From positions 186,001 through 250,000 of the forward strand of contig NZ_BMQJ01000003.1 in assembly GCF_014648055.1 (NCBI RefSeq): a stretch of DNA of 64,000 nucleotides, read 5' to 3'. Of the stretch, positions 8,011 through 15,658 are shown in pieces. How positions within the stretch are numbered: position 1 is the stretch's first letter; each line of letters starts with the position of its first letter. Position numbers and translations under genes: made by a program. Under the pieces are notes generated by a model. The model saw nothing but the letters and a program-made list of their open reading frames with translations, was not told the origin of the DNA and ran no database searches. This DNA comes from Streptosporangium pseudovulgare (GTDB taxonomy: Bacteria > Actinomycetota > Actinomycetes > Streptosporangiales > Streptosporangiaceae).

Positions 8011-9108
8011 ATGATGCCGGCAACCGAGTTCCATCCTTCTGGCGCCCCCGACTACGCCGTGCCGCCGGGGGAGACGATCCGCGAGTACCTCGACGAACTC
8101 GGCATGACCCAGCGTGAGCTGGCGACCAGGTTGGGACTCAGCGCGAAGCACCTCAACAGGCTGGTCCAGGGACTGGTGCCGCTGAGCCACGAGATCGCGC
8201 AGCGACTGGAGCTGGTGACCGGTATGCCCGCCAGGCTCTGGAACCGCCTGGAAGCGGACTATCAGTCCGCCCTGCAACGGCTCAGGCTGGAAAAGGAGCT
8301 GCTGGAAGCGGTTCCGTGGCTGGACGAGATGCCGGTTCGCGAACTGGTGGCCCGGGGGATCCTTCCCGAGGAGCCGACGGATGACATCTCCCGGGTGCAG
8401 CAGCTTCTCGCCTTCTTCGGGGTCGCGCATCTGACGACATGGCGTGAACTGTACGAGCGGCCGGCCGCCGCCTTCCGCAGGGCGGAATCCTCCGTGATCC
8501 GCCCCGGTGCGGTCGCCGTCTGGCTTCGGCTGGGAGAGCTCGCGGCGCGCGACATCGAGTGTGGGCCGTTCGATGGTCCGGGTCTTCGGCGTGCGCTGCC
8601 TCGTCTGCGGCGGCTGACCTCGCAGCCCCCTGAACTCGCCGCGTCGATGATGCGGGATGTCTGCGCGCGGTACGGGGTCGCGATGGTTTTCGTCAGGGAG
8701 CTCGACGGCGCGCGCGTCAGCGGGGCGACAAGATGGGTGTCCGGTGACAAGGTCATGCTCCTGCTGAGTCTTCGCCGCAGAACAGACGATCACCTTTGGT
8801 TCACCTTCTTCCACGAGATCGGCCACATCCTGCTGCACGGGAAGGGTGACACGTGGATCGATGATGGTGGGTCCGCCGGCGACCCGAGGGAAGGGGAGGC
8901 GAATCGGTTCGCGTGTGACCTGCTGATCCCCGAAGAGCACTCCTCACGGTTGCGCACGATCACATCTCCGGATTCCGCCCGCGCGTTCGCCCATGAGATC
9001 GGAGTGTCACCCGGCATCGTCGCGGGCCGGCTGCAGCACGATGGCATCTGGCCCGCCGGCTACGGAGATGACCTGAAGAAGAGAATCGATGTGGAGACCG
9101 GTCTTTGA
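8011..9108 (+). CDS. HigA-type antitoxin fused to ImmA/IrrE metallopeptidase
   Basis: This 365-residue fusion protein has an XRE/HigA helix-turn-helix at residues about 18-95 (P-G-E-T-I-R-E-Y-L, M-T-Q-R-E-L-A, L-N-R-L-V-Q-G), the fold that binds the operator and neutralises HigB. Its C-terminal half is an ImmA/IrrE peptidase domain with the zinc motif H-E-I-G-H near residue 268 and a downstream E-A-N-R-F-A-C-D-L-L-I-P. Family knowledge: ImmA/IrrE proteases cut XRE repressors. The fusion therefore may let the antitoxin be inactivated by its own protease domain in response to a signal, which is inference. The ATG pair at 8011/8014 follows AAAGGAG. The gene is co-transcribed with the toxin gene just upstream. 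Confidence 0.85.
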   Translation: MMPATEFHPSGAPDYAVPPGETIREYLDELGMTQRELATRLGLSAKHLNRLVQGLVPLSHEIAQRLELVTGMPARLWNRLEADYQSALQRLRLEKELLEAVPWLDEMPVRELVARGILPEEPTDDISRVQQLLAFFGVAHLTTWRELYERPAAAFRRAESSVIRPGAVAVWLRLGELAARDIECGPFDGPGLRRALPRLRRLTSQPPELAASMMRDVCARYGVAMVFVRELDGARVSGATRWVSGDKVMLLLSLRRRTDDHLWFTFFHEIGHILLHGKGDTWIDDGGSAGDPREGEANRFACDLLIPEEHSSRLRTITSPDSARAFAHEIGVSPGIVAGRLQHDGIWPAGYGDDLKKRIDVETGL

Positions 9109-9158
9109 CGGTCCTCGGGCCTCGGCGGCTTCGGTTCGCCATGCGGGCCGGAGCGTTG

Positions 9159-9209
9159 TGCCGGGGACCACACCCGTGGTGAACCGGATGCCGGGGACCA
9201 CACCCGTGG
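9159..9209. repeat. Two 21-bp direct repeats
   Basis: A 21-bp sequence starting TGCCGGGGACCACACC occurs at 9159-9179 and again at 9189-9209, a 30-bp period. It lies in the 272-bp gap after the antitoxin gene, where I see no gene. The 9-bp spacer (TGAACCGGA) is not repeated. The role is unknown. Confidence 0.6.
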
Positions 9210-9380
9210 CGGTGCGGGCGTCGAAGATCATTATCGTCCTGGGGTCTGGCCGGTACCGCCGCGATCGACACTGTCGCTCCGGCACCGTCGTTACGGCCGC
9301 GGACGCCGTCTTGGCGCCGCGGCCGTGACCATGGTCGCCGCTCCTCGCCCGGGAGGCGGGCCGCCGACGTGTCCGGCCGG

Positions 9381-9725
9381 TCAGCCGCCGCCCTGGTCTC
9401 CGGTCACCTCTTCCCGGGACGCCTCCCCGGTGCTGCGGTCCTCGACCTCGCCGGACTCGCCGGGTTCGGCGCCGATCGCCTCGCGGGCGGCCTCTCCCTC
9501 GGTGCTCTGGTCGCCCAGGGGAGCGCGGGCGCCGGTCCCCGCCATGTCGCCGATGCCCTGGACCTGGCCCTCACCGCCCCCCGTCGTGCCCGGAGTCTCC
9601 TCGGTGACGCGCTCTCCTCGCGCCGCCGGGTCGGTGTGGCCCAGCGCGGTCTCGCCCGCCAGGTGTTCCACGTGCTCGTGCGCGATCTTCTCCAGGCGCT
9701 CTCTCCGGTCGTCCTGCTCGCTCAT
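9381..9725 (-). CDS. Small acidic hydrophilic protein
   Basis: This 114-residue protein of unknown function begins M-S-E-Q-D-D-R-R-E-R-L-E-K-I-A-H-E-H. It is rich in Glu, Gly, Thr and Asp with almost no hydrophobic residues, and is probably intrinsically disordered. There is no signal peptide. The start at 9725 is preceded by GGAAGGGGGA; longer in-frame extensions lack a ribosome site. Composition resembles small stress or spore-associated hydrophilic proteins of actinobacteria, but no specific family is recognised. It is transcribed alone, away from the membrane protein gene behind it. Confidence 0.6.
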   Translation of the reverse strand: MSEQDDRRERLEKIAHEHVEHLAGETALGHTDPAARGERVTEETPGTTGGGEGQVQGIGDMAGTGARAPLGDQSTEGEAAREAIGAEPGESGEVEDRSTGEASREEVTGDQGGG

Positions 9726-9830
9726 CGGGTCCCCCTTCCTCCGACCACCCCTCCTTACCCGCTCCATGCCGGACGATCGGCTACATAACCCCATAAATCG
9801 GCAATGCCATCATTCGGCGCAGAGGTGGCG

Positions 9831-10532
9831 TCAACCGACCGTGCCGAGGAAGACGGCGGCGGCGCCCACACCCAGCGCCAGCGGGTAGGCCCACCACCTG
9901 GGCGCGGGACCGTTCCGCAGGACTCCGATCCCCAGCGGTACCAGCGCCGCGCACAGGCCGAGGGTGGCGACCACCGACATCGGCCCCGTCCCCTTCAGCA
10001 CGCCGATCGGCAGCGCGCTCATCGAGGCCAGGGCGACGGACCTGGCGATCCCGAGCACACCCGCCCGCCACGCCCCGACGGCCAGCACGATCCAGCCGAA
10101 GAAGATCGCGGGAGACAGCGGGTGGAAGGGATGGAAAGCACCGTAGGAGTCGGCCACCGCCCTCCGGGCCGCCTCGACCCCCTGGACGTCGACGAGCTGG
10201 AAGGCCAGGTGGCTGACCCCGGAGTGGAAGGAACGGGCGAACAGTCCGGACATGACCATCACGCCGCCCCACAGCGCCCACCGCGGCCGTACCGCCCACA
10301 CCCGCCGGACCAGCGCGATGACGGCGGGCCACAGCAGGACGTTCCCCACGGCGAAGGTGCCGTAGGAGGCGGTCATCAGAACGGGGTTCTCGGCGAACGC
10401 GGCGAGCTGTTCGGGGAAGAAGCCGTCGAAGCCGGCGCGGAGCAGCACGCCGGCGAGCATCAGGGAAGGCCCGAGGACGAGCCCGGCACCCTCCACCCAG
10501 CGGCCCGGGAAGTCGAACGAGGTCGTTGTCAT
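9831..10532 (-). CDS. Integral membrane protein, unknown function
   Basis: The protein is 233 residues long with about six to seven predicted membrane segments: a first at G-L-V-L-G-P-S-L-M-L-A-G-V-L-L, then V-G-N-V-L-L-W-P-A-V-I-A-L-V, W-G-G-V-M-V-M-S-G-L-F, I-F-F-G-W-I-V-L-A-V and others, and short loops. It has no transporter or enzyme signature that I know. The start M-T-T-T-S-F-D-F at 10532 is used because the upstream extension has no hydrophobic or family-like sequence. It may be related to DUF4386-type membrane proteins, but that is a guess. The gene is divergent from the Nudix gene. Confidence 0.65.
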   Translation of the reverse strand: MTTTSFDFPGRWVEGAGLVLGPSLMLAGVLLRAGFDGFFPEQLAAFAENPVLMTASYGTFAVGNVLLWPAVIALVRRVWAVRPRWALWGGVMVMSGLFARSFHSGVSHLAFQLVDVQGVEAARRAVADSYGAFHPFHPLSPAIFFGWIVLAVGAWRAGVLGIARSVALASMSALPIGVLKGTGPMSVVATLGLCAALVPLGIGVLRNGPAPRWWAYPLALGVGAAAVFLGTVG

Positions 10533-10795
10533 ACCGCCGATCCAACCGGCGCGGCATCCCCCGCACACTGGTGCGGGATGGAGATCCCGGGGTGGTCCTG
10601 GCACTACGTTCCGGGCCGTGCCACCGATGGGGCCCGGGGCCGGCCGGGGGCGTACGGGCGGCTCGTGCGGCGCCCGCTCGCCGCCCCGGCGTCATCGCCA
10701 TGTCCCGGTGACCCCCTCGATCCGGTCCGCCGCACCGGAGGTCCCGGCCGGTACGGCCGGCGGCCGAAAGATCGCCGGAAGGAGGGCGGCCGCCT

Positions 10796-11461
10796 ATGCT
10801 CGCCCCCATGCCCGAAGCGAATCCCGGCGCCGTGCCCGGCGGCCCCCTGCCCGAAGAGACACCCGGCGGTCCCGGCGCGGCGCCCGGCGGCCCCCTGCCC
10901 GGAACGGCGGCCGGCGGTTCCGCGCCCGGGGAGGCTCCCCGCGACCCGCTGCCCGGCGTCGTCGTGCGTCCCTCCGCCCGCGTCCTGCTCCTCGACGGCC
11001 ACGACCGGGTCCTGCTGTTCCGGGGCCGCGGCCTGGTCAAGAATTCCGGTCTCGCCTGGTTCACCCCGGGCGGCGGCGTCGACCCCGGCGAGGAACTGAC
11101 CGCGGCCGCCGCCCGTGAGCTGCGCGAGGAGACGGGCCAGGTGGTCTCCCCGGATGACTTCGGCCAGGTCGTCGCCGTCTCCCGGGGCCACTGGGCCGAC
11201 GCCGACGACCGGCTGTTCTACGCCTGGGACCACTACTTCCTGCTGCGCGTCCCCGAGCCGACGGTGGACCTCTCCGGCATGGAGGACCTCGAACGCTCCC
11301 TGCTGGACACCTTCCGCTGGTGGCCGCTTCCCGAACTGCGGACGACCGGCGACCACGTCATCCCGCCCGGCCTTCCCGGCCTGCTCGACAGGCTGCTGAC
11401 CGGCGACCTCCCGGCGGAGCCGCTGATCCTGCCCTGGCACCACCCGGAGCCGCCCCTGTAG
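10796..11461 (+). CDS. Nudix hydrolase with Gly/Pro-rich N-terminal extension
   Basis: The Nudix fold (residues about 55-200 of 221) contains the complete box: G-G-G-V-D-P-G-E-E-L and R-E-L-R-E-E-T-G-Q-V, i.e. GX5EX7REUXEEXGU, which binds Mg and cleaves nucleoside-diphosphate-linked substrates. The first ~50 residues are an unusual low-complexity tail of P-G-G-P-L-P-type repeats, probably disordered. The ATG at 10796 follows GGAAGGAGGG; an ATG at 10808 would trim four residues. The substrate is not predictable from sequence. It resembles actinobacterial Nudix proteins that clean up oxidised or modified nucleotides. Confidence 0.85.
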   Translation: MLAPMPEANPGAVPGGPLPEETPGGPGAAPGGPLPGTAAGGSAPGEAPRDPLPGVVVRPSARVLLLDGHDRVLLFRGRGLVKNSGLAWFTPGGGVDPGEELTAAAARELREETGQVVSPDDFGQVVAVSRGHWADADDRLFYAWDHYFLLRVPEPTVDLSGMEDLERSLLDTFRWWPLPELRTTGDHVIPPGLPGLLDRLLTGDLPAEPLILPWHHPEPPL

Positions 11462-11630
11462 CGGGGCGCGGAAGCGGACGGCGGCGCGGCCGCCCCCGTC
11501 CGGAAAGCCCGGTCCCGGGGCGTGCCGTCGCCGGCCCGCGGCGCCGCGCCCGTATGGGTGATCGCCGGTTCGAGTGCGAGGTCCGGTCACCGCCAGATCC
11601 CGCCGTCCCCGACTCGGCACCATTGCCCGT

Positions 11631-12122
11631 ATGACGCTGAACGACGACGACAACGACAACGACAACGACAAGGGCGGCGAGCGGACGAGCCGGGCGCTGC
11701 TGGAGCGGTTCTACGCCGCCGAGGCGCGGTACATCGCCGCCGGCGGACCCGGCAAGGCCGACTTCTCGGAGATGGCGGCCTGCCTCGATCCCGACGTGGT
11801 CATGTACCAGGCCGAGGGGCTTCCGTACGGTGGCACCTGGCGCGGCCCGGAGGGCATCGAGGGTTTCATGGCCGCGATGAGCGAGGCATGGGACTCGCTG
11901 GAATTCATGGAGCAGCGCTACGTGGTCGACGGCGACAGGGTCGCCGTCTTCAACCTCGGCCGTCTGCGGGCGCGCGCCACCGGCCGGGTCCTCGACACGG
12001 CGGTCATGCAGCTCATCACCTTCGGGAACGGCCTGATCACCGAGATCCGCCCCTTCTACCTGGACACGATCGCGGTCGCGGAGGCGCTGGGCGTCCGGCG
12101 GACGCCCGTGGAGGCCGCCTGA
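11631..12122 (+). CDS. SnoaL-like/NTF2-fold protein
   Basis: This 163-residue protein has the cone-shaped NTF2/SnoaL pattern. A first helix L-L-E-R-F-Y-A-A-E-A-R-Y is followed by L-D-P-D-V-V-M-Y-Q-A-E-G-L-P-Y-G-G-T-W and G-P-E-G-I-E-G-F-M, then a four-strand sheet ending I-T-E-I-R-P-F-Y-L-D. Members are polyketide cyclases, isomerases or steroid-like ligand binders; the role here is unknown. The N-terminus has a curious Asp-Asn run encoded by a 6-bp repeat (GACAAC). The start at 11631 precedes this run; an upstream GTG at 11574 would add basic residues without family support. Confidence 0.75.
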   Translation: MTLNDDDNDNDNDKGGERTSRALLERFYAAEARYIAAGGPGKADFSEMAACLDPDVVMYQAEGLPYGGTWRGPEGIEGFMAAMSEAWDSLEFMEQRYVVDGDRVAVFNLGRLRARATGRVLDTAVMQLITFGNGLITEIRPFYLDTIAVAEALGVRRTPVEAA

Positions 12123-12306
12123 CATCCGCCGCGGCCGTCGGAGTGGGGGCCGGGGCGGCGGTGCGCGGAGGCGGGCGGAGGCGGGCCGTTCGCAGGACGG
12201 AGTGTTCATCGGGGATTCATCCAGCGAACACAGCGGGACAACAAGGGTGTTTCCTGGACATAGTTGGGTCTATCGGTGTCAGCGTTCCAAACTGGAGGCG
12301 ATATCC

Positions 12307-13710
12307 GTGTCCTCACCCGTTTCCCGCCGCAACTTCCTTCGTAGCAGCGCCGCAGGCGGCCTCGGCATCGTGTTCGCCGGCAGCATCGAGGCGATCGCCG
12401 GCCCCGCGGCGTTCGCGGCGACGCGGCCCGCGCTGGGGTACGGCCCGCTCGTCGACGACCCGGCCGGTCTGCTGGCCCTGCCCGCGGGCTTCTCCTACAA
12501 GATCGTCGCTCAGGCCGGTGTGACGAAGCTGGAGACGGGTGAGCCGACGCCCAGCGACCCCGACGGCACCGGAGCCTTCCCCCACGGCCGCGGCACCACC
12601 CTGGTGAACAACCACGAGGTCGGCGGCGGCGAGCCGTACCGGGTGCCGGCCCTGCCCGGCCTCACCTACGACCCGGGCGCCGGCGGCGGCACGACCAACA
12701 TCGACGTGGACGTCCGGGGTGACCGTGTCCGGGAGTACGTCAGCCTGGCCGGCACGCACAACAACTGCGCCGGCGGCAAGACCCCGTGGAACACCTGGCT
12801 GACCTGCGAGGAGACCGAGCAGAGGGCCGGTGGGCAGTACCAGAAGGACCACGGCTACGTCTTCGAGGTCGACCCCTTCGACCGCGACGCCAACCAGAAC
12901 CCGGTGCCGCTGAAGTTCCTCGGCCGCTACTCGCACGAGGCCGTCGCCGTCGACCCGCGGACCTTCACGATCTACGAGACCGAGGACGCCTCCGGTCCCA
13001 ACGGCCTGTACTACCGCTGGACCCCGCCCGCGCGCTTCCGGGGCGGCAAGGGCGCGCTCAAGGCCCTGGCCCAGAGTGAGGGCGGCGACACCGCGGGCAC
13101 CCTGGAGGCGATGAGCTGCTACCACGGCTCCGAGCACATCCAGGACCTGTCGCAGGCCACCCGGCCGGGCACCCGCTACCGGGTCCGGTGGGTCCCGGTG
13201 CCCGACCGCGACGCCCGCAGTGTCTCGACGCGCAAGCAGTTCGCCGACGACCAGGTCACCCGCAGCCGCAAGCTGGAGGGCGCCTGGTGGGCCGACGGCG
13301 GCGCGTACTTCGTGGCCAGCTTCGCCCGGCACAGCGACGGCAGCGTCAACGAGCACGACGGCCAGGTGTGGTTCTACGACCCCAAGAGCCAGACCGTCAC
13401 GCTGAAGACCATCTTCGGCGTCAACACCAACCCCGACGAGGACGGCGCCTTCGACGGGCCGGACAACATCACGGTCTCGCCGTACGGCGGGGTCATCCTG
13501 GCCGAGGACGGCGAGGGCGTCCAGCACCTGGTGGGCGTCACCGACCAGGGCAAGTCCTACCCGATGGCCCGCAACGACCTCAACGACAGCGAGTTCACCG
13601 GCCCGACCTTCAGCCAGGACGGCAGGATCCTGTTCGCCTGCATCCAGACCCCGGGCCACGTCTTCTCGATCACCGGCCCGTGGGGCCGCCCCAGCAACGG
13701 CGCGCACTGA
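12307..13710 (+). CDS. PhoX/DUF839 family protein, Tat-exported
   Basis: This protein of about 467 residues has a twin-arginine signal (S-R-R-N-F-L-R-S-S-A-A-G-G followed by a hydrophobic stretch and A-F-A-A) near residues 6-40. The mature part carries the DUF839/PhoX hallmarks: V-N-N-H-E, W-N-T-W-L-T-C-E-E-T, G-Y-V-F-E-V-D, G-R-Y-S-H-E-A-V-A and a late D-N-I-T-V-S-P-Y-G-G. PhoX is a calcium/iron-dependent alkaline phosphatase released under phosphate limitation. Many DUF839 relatives are uncharacterised, so phosphatase activity is likely, not certain. The start is the GTG at 12307 after CTGGAGG; it places the RR motif correctly. Confidence 0.85.
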   Translation: MSSPVSRRNFLRSSAAGGLGIVFAGSIEAIAGPAAFAATRPALGYGPLVDDPAGLLALPAGFSYKIVAQAGVTKLETGEPTPSDPDGTGAFPHGRGTTLVNNHEVGGGEPYRVPALPGLTYDPGAGGGTTNIDVDVRGDRVREYVSLAGTHNNCAGGKTPWNTWLTCEETEQRAGGQYQKDHGYVFEVDPFDRDANQNPVPLKFLGRYSHEAVAVDPRTFTIYETEDASGPNGLYYRWTPPARFRGGKGALKALAQSEGGDTAGTLEAMSCYHGSEHIQDLSQATRPGTRYRVRWVPVPDRDARSVSTRKQFADDQVTRSRKLEGAWWADGGAYFVASFARHSDGSVNEHDGQVWFYDPKSQTVTLKTIFGVNTNPDEDGAFDGPDNITVSPYGGVILAEDGEGVQHLVGVTDQGKSYPMARNDLNDSEFTGPTFSQDGRILFACIQTPGHVFSITGPWGRPSNGAH

Positions 13711-14023
13711 CGTACGGCGCGAGCCGGGCGGCGCCGTACACCGGGGCGCAGGCCGGCCGTGCGGTGGTCAACGGTGAGGCGGAACGGCCCGCCGCGTCCT
13801 CCCCGGAAGGCGCGGCGGGCCGTCCGGCGTCCGGCGGCGTCCGGCAGCATCCGGCGGTGTCCTGCGGCCTCCGGCGACGTACTGCGGCGTCCGGCGGCTC
13901 CCGCCAGGCGGGAATCCCCGTTCCCCGATCCCGCACGAACCGTGAAACAGTGAGCACAGACGGCCCGGAAGAGAGCGGACCTTCCAGCCGGGTGACGGCC
14001 ACGGGCGGCCGGGAGGGGACGCG
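13711..14023. other. 313-bp intergenic stretch with degenerate GTCCGGCG repeats
   Basis: I see no gene here. Bases about 13826-13900 contain many degenerate copies of TCCGGCG, giving a low-complexity tract. The end of the stretch should hold the kptA promoter; GGGAGGGGACGCG just before 14024 is its ribosome binding site. Confidence 0.6.
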
Positions 14024-14566
14024 ATGGACGAAAGCCGGATGGTGCGCGTTTCCAAATACCTCGCCAAGCACCTGCGGCACCGGCCCGAGCGGATCGGCAT
14101 CGAGCTGGACGAGCACGGCTGGGTGGAGATCGAGACGCTGCTGGCCGCCGCGGCCGGGCATGGCTTCCCGATTTCCCGGGCGGAGCTGGAGCAGGTCGTC
14201 GCGGACAACGACAAACGCCGGTACGCGATCGAGGGCGGGCGGATCCGCGCCAGCCAGGGCCACTCGGTGCCGGTGGACCTCGGTCTGCCCGAGGTGGAGC
14301 CGCCCCCTATCCTCTACCACGGCACCGTGGGGGCGAACCTCGCCGCGATCCGCGCCGAGGGGTTGCGGCCGATGGGCCGCCACCACGTGCACCTGTCACC
14401 CGACCGCCGGACGGCGGAGAAGGTGGGGGCCCGGCGCGGCAGGCCGGTCGTCCTCGTCGTGGACGCCGCCGCCATGCGCGCCGCCGGGCACGTCTTCCAC
14501 CTCAGTGCCAACGGCGTCTGGCTGGCCGGACACGTCCCGCCGGCCTTCATCCGCCTCCCCGGATGA
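14024..14566 (+). CDS. kptA: RNA 2'-phosphotransferase (Tpt1/KptA family)
   Basis: This 180-residue protein carries the Tpt1/KptA signature: V-S-K-Y-L-A-K-H-L-R-H near the N-terminus, R-Y-A-I-E-G-G-R-I-R-A-S-Q-G-H-S, Y-H-G-T-V, and H-V-H-L-S-P-D near residue 125. The family moves an internal RNA 2'-phosphate onto NAD, releasing ADP-ribose 1'',2''-cyclic phosphate. In eukaryotes this finishes tRNA splicing. Bacteria lack that pathway, so the natural substrate is unknown and may be damaged or capped nucleic acid. The length matches bacterial KptA. The sugar kinase gene follows 70 bp downstream in the same direction. Confidence 0.92.
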   Translation: MDESRMVRVSKYLAKHLRHRPERIGIELDEHGWVEIETLLAAAAGHGFPISRAELEQVVADNDKRRYAIEGGRIRASQGHSVPVDLGLPEVEPPPILYHGTVGANLAAIRAEGLRPMGRHHVHLSPDRRTAEKVGARRGRPVVLVVDAAAMRAAGHVFHLSANGVWLAGHVPPAFIRLPG

Positions 14567-14636
14567 CCGGCGGCCCTTCTCCCGTGAAGACCGCCGGAGC
14601 TCCGGAGACCGAGAGGCCCGACCGAAGAGGAGGCAC

Positions 14637-15617
14637 ATGACCACCCCAGCCGAGGGGACGCCGACGACCGGCCCGGCCGTGGCCGTCGTCGGCGAGTGCG
14701 TCGCCGACGCCTTCGCCGACCCCGGAGCGTCCCGGCGGGGAGAGCTCGCGCTGCGCGTCATCCCCGGCGGGGGCCCGGCCAACGCCGCGGTCGCGCTCGC
14801 CCGGCTCGGCACCCCCGCCCGCTACCTGGGCAGGATCTCCGCGGACCCGTTCGGCCGCCTCTTCCACGAGCGCCTGACCGCCTCCGGCGTCGACCTGTCC
14901 GGCGTCGTGCGCGCCGCCGAGCCCAGCACGCTGGCGGTGGCGACGCTCGACGCGGAGGGCCGGGCCGAGTACTCCTTCCACGCCGAGGGCACCGCCGATT
15001 GGCAGTGGACGGCGGAGGAGCTCGCCACCCGGGACCTCGGCGGGGTCGCGGCGGTGCACACCGGCTCCCTGGCCCTGGTCATGGCGCCCGGCGCCGCGCG
15101 GATCGAGGAGTTCCTGGCCGGCGCCCGCGCCGGGGCCACGATCTCCATCGACCCGAACGTCCGTCCCGGGCTCGTCGATCCGGCGGTCTACCGGGCCCGC
15201 CTGCCCCGCTGGGCGGCGCTCGCCGACATCGTCAAGGTGAGCGAGGAGGACCTCGACCACCTCGGCGACTTCGACGGGTTCCGCGAGGAGTGCCACGCGG
15301 CCGGCGCCAGGCTCGTCCTGCTCACCCGGGGCGCGGACGGCGTGACCGCCTCCCTCGACGGCGTACGGCTGGCGGTGCCCGCCCCCGCGGTGAACGTGAC
15401 CGACACCGTTGGAGCGGGAGACGCGTTCACGGCCGGCCTGCTGCACCGGCTGGGCGCCCGGGGCCTCCTCGGCGGACGCCTGACCGGCCTCACCGCCGGC
15501 GACCTGTCCGAGGCCCTCGCCTTCGCGGTTCGCGTCGCCGCCCTCACCTGCGAGGTCGCGGGCGCCGACCCGCCCTGGCACCACCAGCTGGCCGCCCCCG
15601 CACCGCTCACCCCGTAA
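14637..15617 (+). CDS. PfkB-family carbohydrate kinase (fructokinase-like)
   Basis: This 326-residue ribokinase-fold kinase shows the first PfkB signature G-G-G-P-A-N-A-A-V-A-L-A-R-L-G near residue 44. The second signature, D-T-V-G-A-G-D-A-F-T-A-G near residue 257, contains the catalytic Asp and the anion hole. Family members phosphorylate sugars such as fructose, ribose or 2-keto-3-deoxygluconate using ATP; fructose is plausible but not proven. The ATG at 14637 is preceded by an ideal GAGGAGG. It probably shares a transcript with kptA. The C-terminus is close to the convergent DUF4132 gene. Confidence 0.87.
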   Translation: MTTPAEGTPTTGPAVAVVGECVADAFADPGASRRGELALRVIPGGGPANAAVALARLGTPARYLGRISADPFGRLFHERLTASGVDLSGVVRAAEPSTLAVATLDAEGRAEYSFHAEGTADWQWTAEELATRDLGGVAAVHTGSLALVMAPGAARIEEFLAGARAGATISIDPNVRPGLVDPAVYRARLPRWAALADIVKVSEEDLDHLGDFDGFREECHAAGARLVLLTRGADGVTASLDGVRLAVPAPAVNVTDTVGAGDAFTAGLLHRLGARGLLGGRLTGLTAGDLSEALAFAVRVAALTCEVAGADPPWHHQLAAPAPLTP

Positions 15618-15658
15618 CCGGACCGGCACGCCCTGGCCGCCAGGCGACCGGGGCGGGT

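Noticed and set aside
9159..9209. Phage attachment site suggested by the 21-bp repeat
   Set aside because: There is no tRNA gene, integrase or phage gene near, and the two copies are only 30 bp apart.
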